In this document: positions 1 through 10,817 of the stretch, one piece after another | Numbering within the stretch: the first letter of the stretch is position 1 | Layout of the letters: every line of letters starts with the position of its first letter | NCBI GenBank assembly: GCA_963969345.1 | Contig: OZ017767.1 | Location: 9,489,547 to 9,553,546 of the forward strand | DNA length: 64,000 nucleotides | Origin: Turbatrix aceti | Taxonomy: Eukaryota > Nematoda > Chromadorea > Rhabditida > Panagrolaimidae | Direction of reading: 5' to 3' | Made by a program: the position numbers and the translations under genes | The notes under the pieces: model-generated | Databases searched by the model: none | Seen by the model: only the letters and a program-made list of their open reading frames with translations | What the model was told of the DNA's origin: nothing

Positions 1-100
1 ATGCCCATGGTCTTCCGTGATGACGTGTCTTTCGCAAGCAACAACACACACCCGTCATGCCCTCCTTATTTAGCGCTGCTAATACAGTGTCAAGTTTCAG

Positions 101-390
101 CACCACCATCAGTCATGTGCTTCGAAGCAGCCTTCGGCTTCCACCGTCCGGCGAACAAGCTTAGCTCTCCGTACGGGGGCTACCACGGCGCTGCCTTTGG
201 CGTACACCGATCGAATACGGGACGCATGTGGAACGAGCCGGCCCCATCGTGGGGCCCTCGTCAGCACAGCCAGCACCGGCACGCGGGGGGCTTTGAGTGG
301 AACAAAGCCGGCTTCAATCACGGCCATCACCTCAGGCACCTCCACGATCCCGACCACTACAACGAGCATCGCCACCATACTCATTGGTAA
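101..390 (+). CDS. 3' terminal exon of a His/Gly-rich small protein (partial)
   Basis: The frame ending at the TAA at 388-390 is open from the window edge, but a strong 3' splice site (GTTTCAG, ending at 100) suggests that coding starts at 101 as a last exon. The encoded tail is about 96 residues, rich in His, Gly, Phe, Asn and Arg, and ends in a His cluster (HRHHTHW). An AATAAA signal lies directly after the stop at 392-397. No domain is recognised; Gly/His-rich secreted or structural peptides look like this. The antisense frame is also open but has no stop/polyA context, so the plus frame is preferred. Upstream exons lie outside the window. Confidence 0.45.
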
Positions 391-604
391 ACAATAAAAA
401 AATAAATAAATCCCAGAAAAAAAACCATAAAAGGATCGAAATAAATCTTTTTTTTTTCATAAAAACTCAGTGGGCATACATCAGCGCCGTTACATGAACG
501 TGTCACGTGCCGGATGAAAAGTTATCTAGTTATCAAAATATACCTGACCTAGAAGACAAAGATCTGGCACGCGTGGCGGCTGTACCAGGTCCAATTGAAT
601 GGAA

Positions 605-1105
605 TTAGGCAATACCGTTACGGGTCTTGCAATCCTTGAAGAGATCCTGGAAGGCCTGGCAAGCAGCGAGGTCGTTTTGGCGCTGGGTGCATTCGACGAG
701 CTGACGCCACTCGATTTCACAGGTATTGTAATTCGGCTGCTGGTTGTTGTACCCGGGTGCCGGAGGAGGGGGAGCGTACGGAGCAGGAGCCGCAGCCTGG
801 GGTGCCGGAGCGGCCTCGGAACCGGAAGACCCACTGCCGGTGAACATGTTGCCAACAGCGTGACCGACAGCGCTGCCAATTGCGACACCACCGGCGGTAG
901 CTGCCATCTGGCCGAAAAGCCCAGGGCCCTGGGAAGCCGGAGCAGCTGCCGGCATCGGGGTTGCAGCAGCATGGGCCGGAGCGGGGGCCGGGGCGGGAGC
1001 GGCAGCCCGGGGTGGAGGAGCGTGGCTGTAGCTGCTCGTTGGGGACCGAGAGCGAACAGGCGCACTGGCCTTGGGGGAAGCGGTACGAGTCGATCGACGA
1101 ACCAT
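605..1105 (-). CDS. har-1: CHCHD2/CHCHD10-like twin CX9C protein (C. elegans har-1 / yeast Mix17 type)
   Basis: Intronless 166-residue protein. Residues 1-30 are Arg/Ser-rich, like a mitochondrial presequence. A Pro/Ala-rich linker follows, then a hydrophobic Gly-rich segment (about residues 60-90, with GVAIGSAVGHAVGNMF), a second Pro/Ala linker, and a C-terminal CHCH domain. The domain has two CX9C motifs (CEIEWRQLVEC and CQAFQDLFKDC). This order is the hallmark of CHCHD2/CHCHD10, intermembrane-space proteins acting with the MICOS/respiratory machinery; import and oxidation by Mia40 is known for the family. The ATG at 1105 is chosen because the protein begins MVRRSTRT as in the family; an ATTTTTAG acceptor lies about 30 nt upstream and could serve for trans-splicing. 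Confidence 0.92.
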   Translation of the reverse strand: MVRRSTRTASPKASAPVRSRSPTSSYSHAPPPRAAAPAPAPAPAHAAATPMPAAAPASQGPGLFGQMAATAGGVAIGSAVGHAVGNMFTGSGSSGSEAAPAPQAAAPAPYAPPPPAPGYNNQQPNYNTCEIEWRQLVECTQRQNDLAACQAFQDLFKDCKTRNGIA

Positions 1106-1695
1106 GATCAACAGCTGGAGATGATGCCTGCCTAAAAATGACACAAAACCCGTAAAATAAACACTTTTACCCAAAAAAAACTGACAAAAACGCGAAAAAT
1201 TTACGTAGAAACTAAAAAAGACTACAAATCAATGTCAAGCAAACGTAACAACTAATATATAAACCACCCGACACGACACGCCACACGCAAAGCAGACAAA
1301 ACACACAAACCAAGCACAGAGCTACTGAAAAGTCTCAAAAGTCCACAAAATGATATCACCGACACAAAAAATTTCAAACACTTTTTGAAGACCCACCCAA
1401 AGCCCAAAAATTTCAAAATACGCTCTAACTGATCCCAAAATCCAGCACAATGGATGTGAACGAGAAAAACGGTGATTTTATACCCGCAAAAAGTCAGACC
1501 ATACGTAAATTCGAGAAAATTCGACAAGTCTCACCAAGTTGCGTACTTTGCTGCTGTCTGCATTTTTTCGCTCCGAGAGTTCAGCTCGCGCACGCACGCG
1601 TCGTATCATTCAAAAAAATCATCGTTGCATCGGGCGAGTCGTGTTTTTGTTATCTTTTTTATTACTTTTCTACTTTCATATGGATAACAATTGAA
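1106..1695. other. Intergenic spacer, no gene seen
   Basis: AT-rich between the har-1-like start and the small membrane protein's last exon. Short open frames are present on both strands, including one from an ATG at 1450, but none has codon bias, domains or splice support. It probably holds the har-1 promoter. Confidence 0.5.
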
Positions 1696-1994
1696 TCACA
1701 CGTATACCGTAAAGTAGAGTACTGTCAATCTGAAAAAAAAGTAAGTTTCATTGTTTTTTCTTCGTGGTAAGAGTGGAGATAAACTCACGTTGAAACTCCC
1801 CAAATAAAGTATTTGACGCCGTTTATGCGTCTGATAGTTGCAATTTCGTCGGCTGCGTTGTCGTTGTTTTGATCATTTTGTGGATCATCAAAATTGAGTA
1901 ACATACCGATGACGGCGACGTAGATGGGAAAGTAAGCAACGGTGAGGAAAGGTATGCCGGGTGGAAGTGTACCGTCGGGATTGGGATTGACCAT
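1696..1994 (-). CDS. Small two-exon membrane protein, about 79 aa
   Basis: Exon 1 is 1789-1994 (MVNPNPDGTLPPGIPF... ) and ends at a GTGAGT donor. Exon 2 is 1696-1729, after a TTTTTTTTCAG acceptor, and ends in TGA. The join is in frame (phase 2) and completes a second hydrophobic segment. The protein has a Pro-rich N-terminus, one hydrophobic helix (about residues 14-34, PFLTVAYFPIYVAVIGMLL), an acidic Asn/Asp loop (DDPQNDQNNDNAADE), and a C-terminal helix (YFIWGVSTLTVLYFTVYV). This predicts a two-pass small membrane protein with both ends on the same side. I do not recognise the family. The 59-nt intron is typical of nematodes and supports the model. Confidence 0.6.
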
Positions 1995-2196
1995 GATGAG
2001 CAGGTTTAGCGAGTGGATAATAATTGACGATCGAGAGAGATGCACAGACTGGGATGACAACGGGTCAGGGATATTGTAAAATTCCATTCCATGAAATGAC
2101 GAGTTTGACTTCATTCTGACGATACAAAATATTTATTTATGTTGGATGACAACGCACAGGGAGTGCCTTGCGGACAATAGGGGGAGAAAATGAATT

Positions 2197-2898
2197 CGCG
2201 CGCGCACAGTGTTTTGGATTTTGAGGCGTCATTCCGCAATCAGTTTTAAACTTTAACGCACCTTGTTTAATTATTTGAAATCGACATGTCCTGAATTTTC
2301 AGATAAGCTATCGATGGCCAAAAAATATTAATTTTGTGCTCAGTTTTGAAGCTTTTTAGTGAACGTTTTTCAAATGCATGTATCTGCCCTGTCCGGTTGA
2401 AATTAAAGAATTCAAGCCGTGAAGAACTGCATCTGATAAGGAACAACAGATATACGAAATACTGGCACATCGTCATGCCAAAGAAAGGAATTCTGATCAA
2501 ATTGCCGTTTTTTCTCTTGATTTATTTGCATTTTGTGGTGCACGTCAAGGAAAACCCTCTCAAATAGAGGGAAATGAAGGGAAAAACGGCAATTTGATCA
2601 GAACTCTTTTCTTTGGCATGACGATGTGCCAGTGTTTTGCATATATGTTGTTCCTTATCAGATGCAGCTCTGCATGGCTTGGATTCTTTAATTTCAACCG
2701 TACAGGGCAGATACATACGTGCATGTGAAAAACGTTCACCAAAATGCTCCAAAACAGCACAAAATTAAAATTTTTTGGCCATCGATGGCTTCTTTGAAAA
2801 TTCAACACATGTCGATTTCAAATTTTTAAACGAGATGTGTTAAAGTTTAAAACTGATTGCGAAATGACGCCTCAAAATCCAAGACACTGTGCGCGCGC
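2197..2898. repeat. Foldback (long inverted repeat) element, about 0.7 kb
   Basis: The left arm starts GCGCGCGCACAGTG near 2198 and runs to about 2516. Its reverse complement runs from about 2580 to 2898 and ends CACTGTGCGCGCGC. Shared landmarks are the GAGGCGTCATT block (about 2223 and 2865), AATTTTGTGC (about 2333 and 2760) and a central AATTGCCGTTTTT (about 2500 and 2585). The arms are about 320 bp with several mismatches and indels; the loop is about 60 bp. No transposase frame is present, so this is a non-autonomous foldback/MITE-like repeat. Terminal target duplications were not clear. Confidence 0.75.
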
Positions 2899-3490
2899 AA
2901 ATAAGAGACATGTCACAGGTAAAAGCGCATCCTGTGACAACGTGAATTTTTCAGTTCAAATAAACTTTTTTGTAATAAATATACAAAAATTTTTACGATA
3001 CCCTGAATTTTTCATTCACTCGCATTTTTTTTGCATCTGAGAATGAAACGTGTTGCGGACTTGTTTTTGGGATAAGAAAATGAAAAGGTACACAACAAAC
3101 AGAACAGAACGACTGAAGCAGCCAAGCAAAAATTTTTTTCTCAATAAAACCTGCTAAAACCCAGTTAACTCTATAATTTTTGGCCTAAAGCACCCCGCAG
3201 TGCGACGATGTCGATCAGGAAGAAGAAAAAGCAAGTCAGCCAAGAAAATATATGTACAATCACGCAGTCGTATTTTTTTGCTATCTTGGATATTTTTGTT
3301 GTTTTTTTTTGGTGGTGGTTTTTCGCTGCGTTGCTCTTTTTCCAGGAATAACAGATTAGCCAAACGCCGCTTGCTATGATTGTTGTAGTCGATTGGTCAT
3401 AACTGTCATTCAAAAGAGCGAAGCAATCAAAGATCGATTCGGTAAAAAAAACATCAGATTGGGTGTAGTATAAAAGTGCACTGTTTGTGA
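2899..3490. other. Intergenic AT-rich DNA, no gene seen
   Basis: Low-complexity A/T tracts; the open frames contain only homopolymer-rich noise. No RNA gene or conserved motif was recognised. Confidence 0.5.
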
Positions 3491-3498
3491 CCATCAAA

Positions 3499-3854
3499 CA
3501 GGGTGACGAAGAGGGGATTCCTATGGGAAATATCCCGGGAATTATCCCGGGATTCCCATCTATCACGGGATAATTCCCCACGGAATTTTGAAAATGCGCG
3601 ATCCCGCCTAAAATACCACCGTTATTTTACGCAGGAGCGTGCTTTTTTCTTTCAAATTAGGGAAATGATTTTATTTTCATTGTTAATTTTAATACATTAA
3701 TAAAATAGATGTACTTTTGGATATCTTTTTTGTATGAACATGTACTTTTTTAAATGTACCAAAAAATACCCCCGGGGACTCCCATGTGACTCCCATGGGA
3801 ATCCCATGGGATAATTCCCCTATTTCTAATTCCCATGGGAGTTTCGCCACCCTG
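3499..3854. mobile_element. hAT-type MITE, 356 bp, 8-bp TSD CCATCAAA
   Basis: The left terminus CAGGGTGACGAA and right terminus TTCGCCACCCTG form an inverted repeat of the CAGGG class. They are flanked on both sides by the perfect 8-bp direct repeat CCATCAAA (3491-3498 and 3855-3862). An 8-bp duplication with CAG...CTG ends is diagnostic of hAT elements. The interior has no coding capacity. Subterminal DNA is packed with short palindromic GGGAATCCC/TCCCATGGGA-type motifs (3512-3580 and 3770-3842), probably transposase-binding repeats. Confidence 0.88.
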
Positions 3855-4064
3855 CCATCAAAGGATATTTTCATTCCGTTCATTTGTTTTCGTTTGCAAT
3901 AAAATTAGATTTTTTTATTATTCGCTTACAAACAAATACGAATTTTTTGTGCAAAATTTTTTGAACAAATAAAACGAACAAAAATTAGAATAAAATTACG
4001 GTAACGTTGCCAAAAATTTATGTTTATAGACAAAAAATTCAAATCAGTAAAAATAACTGTCGTT

Positions 4065-4545
4065 CAGTGTTGTCGGTTCTGAAAATTTTTCGGATACCCG
4101 AACCGGAACCGGAACCGAAATCCTGATTTTTCGGGTACCCGGAACCGGAACCGGAACCGAAAATAAATTTTTCGGGTACTCGGAACCGGAACCGGAACCG
4201 AAAGTAGAAAATTCGGGTACCCGAACCGGAACCGAAGAACCGAACCGGAACCGGAACTTTTCAAACCGCGTGCGAAACAAAATTTGAAGGATTTTTGTTA
4301 CAAAAGTGTTCAAAATAAAAAAATTGCTTTGAATATGAACTTATATAACCGATTTTTTAAAAGCGCTTTTTTTCACTCTGAGAGCTCGTTTTTTCCGTCA
4401 TATGAACTCATTTTTAAAATCCGGGTACCCGGAACAGGCATTTCGGTTACCCGGAACCGGAACCGGAACCAAAAATGATTTTTTTCGGGTACCCGGAACC
4501 GGAACCGGAACCGAAAATAAATTTTTCGGGTACCCGACAACACTG
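4065..4545. mobile_element. hAT-type MITE, 481 bp, 8-bp TSD CTGTCGTT
   Basis: The termini CAGTGTTGTCGG and CCGACAACACTG are perfect inverted repeats. They are flanked by the 8-bp direct repeat CTGTCGTT at 4057-4064 and 4546-4553. CAGTGTTG ends are classic for animal hAT elements. Both subterminal regions consist of tandem GGAACC units broken by CGGGTACCCG and AAAATAAATTTTTCGG blocks, about five on the left and three on the right. There is no transposase, so it is non-autonomous. Confidence 0.9.
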
Positions 4546-4964
4546 CTGTCGTTTCATCTTTTTACGGCTGAAAGGAGCGCAGATTACCAGGAAAAAATTT
4601 GTTCAAGTCAACAAAAATAATCCGTTTGTTTTTGTTTGCAAATACGGTCGAAACTGAATTCGATACTGATGTCTAAAACTTTAGAAAAAAAATTTCAAAA
4701 CTGATTTATAATGCTTGGACATTGCAAAAAAAACAACATTTGTTTACTTACATAAATATTTATGTATTACTTTGGTTGGCTATAAAAAAAATATATTTTG
4801 ATGTTTAAAAACTGGTAGTTTCTGGGTGCAACAAGCCTGATTTGTCACTCGAGTACAAAAAAACAGTTTGGCACAGTTTTGCTATCGAAATCAATAATAA
4901 TCTTACATATTTTATTCGACCAAATAAAGTCAATAAAAATCAAAATTGTTCACGACCGAGAATT

Positions 4965-5570
4965 TTACACATCTGGCTGGCAACACGGCGTAGCAGATCC
5001 GTTTGTAGCGTTCGTAGCGTTAGTAGCGTTGTTCACATTACGCGTTGTTTCCGTCGTGTCAATGTGAAGAGCAGGAAAGACATCGAGATCGGCCACGTCT
5101 TTGTAATTGGCGACAAGTTGCATTGTCTGTTTGTGATCCTCAGCTTGACGCTTGCTGACGGAGGAATTCCATTTGCGCTTCAGGCGATCGAAAAAAGACA
5201 TATCGTCGATGGTGGGGTAGCACTGTTTCTGGGCCTGCTTGTAGAGCCTCATGTGCATGTTGGCCTTGGTGAAGAGCGCCTTGTCCTCCTCCGTCCAGTC
5301 GGCAAAGTCCTTGGGAATGCGCTCGCGCCTGCGACGTCGCTTGCCCTTGAACGTGTCCGAAAGCTGGGTCGAGAATTTCTGAGAATTTTTCGAGTTTCGT
5401 GAGTTCTTGCTCTTTGACTTTTTGGCGGAGTTCTTTGAGTCCCTCCTTCTGACGCCGACGCTACGTTTTTCGCCGGGAGCACTGGCTGCGCTGGGGCCTG
5501 ACGCCGCAGTAGCGCCTGTCGCCCCACCTCCATCGGCGGGGGAATCACTAAGGCCACTTGGAGTCGTCAT
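4965..5570 (-). CDS. Intronless basic, low-complexity protein, 201 aa (unknown)
   Basis: A GC-richer uninterrupted frame in an AT-rich setting starts at the ATG at 5570 (MTTPSGLSDSPADGGG) and stops with TAA at 4965; an AATAAA on the minus strand lies about 50 nt downstream. Layout: a Gly/Ala/Ser-rich N-terminus; a Lys/Ser/Asn-rich segment (about residues 40-70); an Arg run (KGKRRRRRER, about 75); a more ordered acidic/aromatic part (DWTEEDKALFTKANMHMRLYKQAQK, Asp-Asp-Met-Ser-Phe-Phe onward, about 88-150); and a C-terminal Asn-Ala-Thr repeat. The basic stretches suggest a nuclear or RNA-associated protein, but I recognise no family. A CAG acceptor about 30 nt upstream of the ATG fits a 5' end. 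Confidence 0.6.
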   Translation of the reverse strand: MTTPSGLSDSPADGGGATGATAASGPSAASAPGEKRSVGVRRRDSKNSAKKSKSKNSRNSKNSQKFSTQLSDTFKGKRRRRRERIPKDFADWTEEDKALFTKANMHMRLYKQAQKQCYPTIDDMSFFDRLKRKWNSSVSKRQAEDHKQTMQLVANYKDVADLDVFPALHIDTTETTRNVNNATNATNATNGSATPCCQPDV

Positions 5571-6303
5571 CGATGCGACACACAAAAACGAACTGAATGC
5601 CGAAAATCAGTACGATAACAATAAGTGTTACATATGTAAATTTTTTCAGTATCAGGGCAAACAAAAATATGTAGAAAGAGGATTGTTCTTCCTTTTTTTT
5701 AAAAAACTGCAATCGTTCTTCCAGAAATTTGCTTATAAAAAACTGTCCGCTCTTTTTACCAAAAAAACAACAAATTTATAAATCATTTGTTTTTTTTAGA
5801 AATTAATAACTGCAGTATGTATTATTAACGTATGTTTTTCTAATTTTATTCTCAATGGCTACAGTTTTGTTATTTTGTATAGAAACCTGCCAAACATTTT
5901 GATAAATACGAAAAATATTGAAACGCATGTTAGTCCGAAATTCAAACACCCTTGTTTTTCACTGAAATTTTATGTAACATGACAACATTTTTTTTATTTC
6001 ATCAACTGTTTTTTTGATTCCAACGCAGCGAAATTCCTGATTTCGCAATACCCGCGGCCCAACGGGGAAATGATAGGGCAATAAACTGTTCACATGTAGG
6101 GTTAGTTAAATATTTTTATCATTTCAAAAATATTAGATACAAAAAAAATAACTGAATACGACAATTAATAAATAAATATACACAATTTGAGCAGGTAAGT
6201 TTCAGTCACAAGGCTAGAATGAAAAACTGGATATTCTGTAGGGCCGTCGAGCATTTTTATTGTCAAAAACTGTTATCTAGTGTTTGAATGATAATAAAAT
6301 ATT
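5571..6303. other. Intergenic AT-rich DNA, no gene seen
   Basis: Homopolymer-rich spacer between the basic protein's 5' end and the chemoreceptor's 3' end. The pentamer AACTG after A-runs is frequent here (see the finding on 5700-20500). No coding or RNA signal. Confidence 0.5.
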
Positions 6304-7615
6304 TTAAATTTTTTTATCGCCGGAAAGCAGAGAAATCTTTGCGTGGAAGTTTTTAGTTCCCATGTAGCTCGACCTGCTTGGCCTAATCCCGCAAAGATTT
6401 ATGTTAGAAGTCACGTTTTGTCTGGAAGAAGTCACGTTCTGCAAACTGGAAATCGATAAACTTCGTCCTTTCGGACGGAGACGAAGCGGAATTCGGCGTC
6501 CGATCTCGTGCGAATTAATTTTTTTGCCGTTTTTGAGAAAATACCTGTAGAAAGGCTTGACGGTTAAAAAAATTACAAGCGCATTGATCGCCGGAATCCA
6601 TGCAAGTCCCTGTAGAGCAATCATTGACGTTAGCCCGGAATCCAAAGATCGAAATAATAATAAACCAGCCATAAATGTCATTGGCACAACAAATGATACA
6701 AATGGGATTACTGACTGAACAACGACCACTTTGGTATACTGTACGTGTAAATTTAATGTTTTATGCGAAAATTTTCTTATGCTTTTTTTGAGAAATTTAT
6801 GGGTTTTGATGGCGGCTATGATGTTAAAACAGTAGATAAGTGGAATAATAATGTATCCTCCCGCAACGAAAATACTACTTTGAACTTGGTTTCCATCGGC
6901 AAACCCTACGAGAACAAGGTTTTCAGGAATACGGTGGCCAATCTCAGCCATGATGAATTTACTTTGGTTTGTCATTGTTTCTTGATCGTTGAACATGAGA
7001 CACAGGTAATTTCCCGAACATACAAAGAGCGATAGTAACACACAAAAAACTGAAGATAAAATACCGTATCTGTGAGTGTAACGATAGTAATGACAGATTA
7101 ATAGGTATCGATAGAAAAAGTTATTTCCAATAAGAATAATTTGCAGGTAAATTAGAGTGCCCCAGTATAGTAAGACAATGAGGCAGGATGTGGCTACGAA
7201 ATTATGAGTGTACTTTGGAAGAAACATATATGTAGCGCCATCGTGGAATACTGTGTACTGAAAAATTGTTAATGTAATGTTGATTTATTTTACATTGCGC
7301 TAAATTTTTTTCTAAGCTTAACAATCTCATTTTTAACATGCGCACGCAATGGTTTTTTTCAACGAAAAAAAAAATTCGTTCAGTGCCAAAAAAACTGTTG
7401 ATAAAAAAACAACTAAGAAAACTCACGGGTTTGGCAACGAGAATACAGATAACGTAAACCAAATTGACAACCGAAGATTGAATGAGTACAAAATTGTATG
7501 TACTGTTGCCCAGAATTTTTGCTTTTAATATTAAATACAGTATTTCTGCGTTCAAAATCAGACCAATGACAGCCGCAGTATTGTAATTGTAATCCGTGAT
7601 GTCGAAGATATCCAT
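6304..7615 (-). CDS. Nematode 7TM chemoreceptor (Str-superfamily-like), 2 exons, 380 aa
   Basis: Exon 1 is 7427-7615 (63 codons, MDIFDITDYNYN...) with a GTGAGT donor. Exon 2 is 6304-7257, after a TTTTTCAG acceptor; the join is phase 0. Seven hydrophobic segments are visible: AAVIGLILNAEILYLIL; YNFVLIQSSVVNLVYVICILV; a third around FVATSCLIVLLYWGTLIYLQII; and a fourth from YGILSSVFCVLLSLFVC. The last three are around VAGGYIIIPLIYCFNIIAA, VVVVQSVIPFVSFVVPMTF and MIALQGLAWIPAINALVIFL. The sequence Pro-Ala-Ile-Asn-Ala followed by TVKPFYRYF matches the TM7/C-tail junction of Srd/Str/Srh/Sri receptors. Such receptors sit in sensory cilia and couple to G proteins. The tail of about 80 residues is Ser/Arg-rich and longer than usual. 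The ATG at 7615 is the first in frame. Confidence 0.85.
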
Positions 7616-9297
7616 CAGCACGACTATTTATTTACATAAACCCCAACGCAAATGACAAGCTATAAATATCTAAATATTTAGTGATAGTGAATTAATATTG
7701 ACACAAAAGTTTGTCCTTGTACAATGGTCTGTCTCCCTAGGCATTTAATGTCTAACACATTATTTCCTGTGCAAGTGGCACCACACAGAAGATTAATAAT
7801 CTTTGAAATTAATGCAAATAACAAATGCGTGGCCTGTCGTAAACACATTTCATAATAAAAAAACTATCTATTTCCATTATTTTAATTGGAAAAATTTCAT
7901 CCTGTACATTGAATATTTTATCAGACTGAGTTTCTATCCTCACTGTCCACACGCGATATAAAAAAAATACAGTCAGCTCATATAATATGTATTTTCCAAT
8001 ATTGTCTCCAAGAGGCAATGCTCATTCAAAAACTGCTGAATCAATCTGAGAATGTGTTTTTTTTCTTGCCAAAGAATGTGTTTTTTATTGAAAAAAGCAA
8101 CCATGGAAAAACTGTATTCGTATGTTGTCCGGATAGTTTTTGTCTGCGTCCGCTCAAGTCAGACGTTCTGCTGTCAGCTGCAGATGTTTATAATCAGTGA
8201 GTGACCTGCCACACAGCTCAAATTTTTAACTGTCGGTGCTTTCCTAGATAAAAAAAAAGTATAATTTTACTCTTGTTACCATAACAAGTTTAAAATTTTT
8301 TATGTGCAAGAGATTTTACGCAAACTGAATTAACAGAACTTAAAAAATAAAAACATACGTTTGTATGTATGTATACGGTATTAATAACTGATTGATTTGA
8401 CATGAACGGAAGGGTCTGTATTTTAAATTTTTCGCGTTAATACAAAATTCTCTATGAAACAGACATTTAAAAAAACTGCGATCACGTTTTAGTTTGTTTT
8501 TAACATCAACAAAAAACTGAAGGGGCTTCTTTGTCGGATTTTAACGATCATATAAAATATTATTTATCGTAACTGAGACTCACCGTGATTCTGGGGAATT
8601 CGTCAAAAACTTATTGTCTATCTTATGTTAATCGTGCCAATATTTTTAAAATGCATTACAGAAAAAAACTGGAATTATTGTAATGCAACATTTTTATAAT
8701 AATGTAACAAAAAAATTAGAACACTGCTTCTTGTGTTGTATAAGGAAAATTTCAGCCTGACAAAAATATTTGAAAAGTTTACAAATAAACGGGCATTGAA
8801 CTTTCGCGTTTATTGATAATTATAATTTTTTTAAACTTAATGTACAAAAAGATAAAATCATCAATTTGAAAAAAATTGTTGTGAAGTTACATTTTTCCAA
8901 ATACCAGCAAATACAAAAACTTTTTAAAATCAGATGCAAGAAAGAGTAATAAAAATATAAAAACTGACCAACCTTCCGAGATTTGTCATACACAAAACAA
9001 TATTTTGTTATGTTTTTTTTTAAACCAGCGCGACTGCAAAATGTTTGTCTTTTCTTGACAGTACAAAATTTTATACAAATTATTGGTTTTTACAAACTGA
9101 ACGGATACTTTGCATATCGTTAAGCCAAATTAACAAACAAACAGATTTGAGGCGGATTACAATTTCCTCGTGCATCATGATCATCATTATTACTAAATAC
9201 TTGGCAAAACAAATACGTCATTTTTGTATTGTTCCATCCGCGATGAATGAATCTACTTTTGTAACGGGTTTACTCTTATCGCCGTGTTCATTTTTCT
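7616..9297. other. Intergenic AT-rich DNA, no gene seen
   Basis: 1.7 kb upstream of the chemoreceptor and up to the gap. Open frames are short and A/T-homopolymer-driven. AACTG after A-runs recurs (for example 8228, 8328, 8387, 8473, 8514, 8570, 8668). No RNA gene recognised. Confidence 0.5.
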
Positions 9298-9497
9298 NNN
9301 NNNNNNNNNNNNNNNNNNNNNNNNNNNNNNNNNNNNNNNNNNNNNNNNNNNNNNNNNNNNNNNNNNNNNNNNNNNNNNNNNNNNNNNNNNNNNNNNNNNN
9401 NNNNNNNNNNNNNNNNNNNNNNNNNNNNNNNNNNNNNNNNNNNNNNNNNNNNNNNNNNNNNNNNNNNNNNNNNNNNNNNNNNNNNNNNNNNNNNNNN
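9298..9497. other. Assembly gap (200 N)
   Basis: Exactly 200 undetermined bases, the usual fixed-size placeholder for a scaffold join, so the real distance is unknown. Exons of the downstream receptor remnant could be missing here. Confidence 0.99.
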
Positions 9498-10362
9498 ACG
9501 TCTTCAACTCAGAATTCGAGCTCGACATTTTTATGTGAAAATAATTTTTGTTAACTGTTGCGTCGGACTTGTGATATACGTTTTTTTCAGGTATGTAGGT
9601 CTCAAAAATGTTAATTATGCTTCAAAAAATTTAATTTGGATCTAAAACGCTCGAGTACTGGATCCAAAACTTAATATTTTTGGCAAACTTCAATTTGTTG
9701 TATTGTATTTCAAAATAAATTGAAATGTCATTTATAATTTGTCATTTTGGATTTCGAAGCAAAAATTTGAGGTCTTATGATGTTTTAAAAAAGATATAAA
9801 AAGTTCTAGAAAAAATGTATAAAACAAAACAAAATGTATGAAATATAACTGTTTTTTTTTGGACACCCAAACCCAAAAATTCAAAATTTGGTGAACTGAA
9901 TTTGCATTGTAAATACATTTGTCTAGCCTATGAATTATAGTAAATATAAACATGTAGATCAAAGCGATCAAAGGCTTTATTTATTTTGAAAGATACTTTT
10001 TAAACTGCAGGCTTTTGTACAAAATTATCGTAAAAAATATTTAGTTTTAACTGCTACAGTAGAGAGTGTTTCCTTTTATTTTTTTGCTCTTTCGTCATTA
10101 GAATACGTTTATATACGTTTTTTGTGTTTTGAAACACCCCACAAACTGCGAACCAAAGTAAAAACATTCTTCTGTCATTATTTTCAAAACTACGGAATTT
10201 GAAAATTTACGATTTTTTGGTGAACACTGGGAGTGTTGTAATGGTAGTGATGCGAAAAAAAACAAAAACCATAACATTAGTTTTTTTAAGGGTTTCGTTT
10301 AAAAATTTTACATGTTTTATAACAAGAAATGACAAAACAGGTATCCATTATATTCTTGCAGA
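9498..10362. other. AT-rich DNA, no gene seen
   Basis: Between the gap and the receptor exon at 10363. I looked for upstream exons of that receptor and found none with hydrophobic or family-like content. Confidence 0.45.
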
Positions 10363-10817
10363 TGATTCTGGGCGTGCTTTGGTTTACGAAACGAAAACTC
10401 GTCACTCTTGCGTACTCAACGACGCTTTCGTACAAATACCAAATGATTGAGAACATCAAAACGACCAAGCTCATTGCATTCTCGTCCACCGTGATCCTAA
10501 TCTTCGCGCTTCTTAGTGCCATTCTGTACTGGTATTATCACCTGTACTTTAGTAGAAAAGATGCCGCCAGTCGCCTGGTGCAGTTCAGCACCCTAATCAT
10601 GTACTCAGTGAAGCACATGCTTGTGCCACTGTCCTGGATCTTGGGACCCAGGATTTTGCGGTGGACCTCAGATGGAAGAAAAACCAAAAAAATACACATT
10701 TCGGAACCAGAAAATCATTTTGGAATGCTTCAAAAGCAATGGAAAGAAAAGTTACCTCCAGTCGGGTACAATTTTGGATTTCGAAGAAAAATGGGTACAC
10801 TCGATTTTTCTGAATAA
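10363..10817 (+). pseudogene. Terminal exon/remnant of a Sra/Srab-like 7TM chemoreceptor
   Basis: After a TTGCAG acceptor ending at 10362, the frame encodes about 150 residues to a TAA. It begins in the third cytoplasmic loop with the family signature LSYKYQMIENIKTTKLI, comparable to LTQRYQISENL in the intact receptor at 26927. TM6 (FSSTVILIFALLSAILYWYY), TM7 (TLIMYSVKHMLVPLSWIL) and a tail with His-Phe...LQKQW follow, matching YFRQFQANW in the other receptor. No TM1-TM5 exons are visible upstream, although the 200-N gap lies within 1 kb. It is either a truncated pseudogene or a gene whose 5' exons fall in the gap. Membrane receptor function is inferred only from the family. Confidence 0.65.

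Noticed and set aside
599..1135. 178-codon plus-strand frame opposite the CHCHD2/10 gene
   Set aside because: Antisense shadow; the minus strand holds the twin CX9C motifs.
9045..9554. 169-codon frame spanning the N gap
   Set aside because: Produced by the undetermined bases; the real ends have no coding character.
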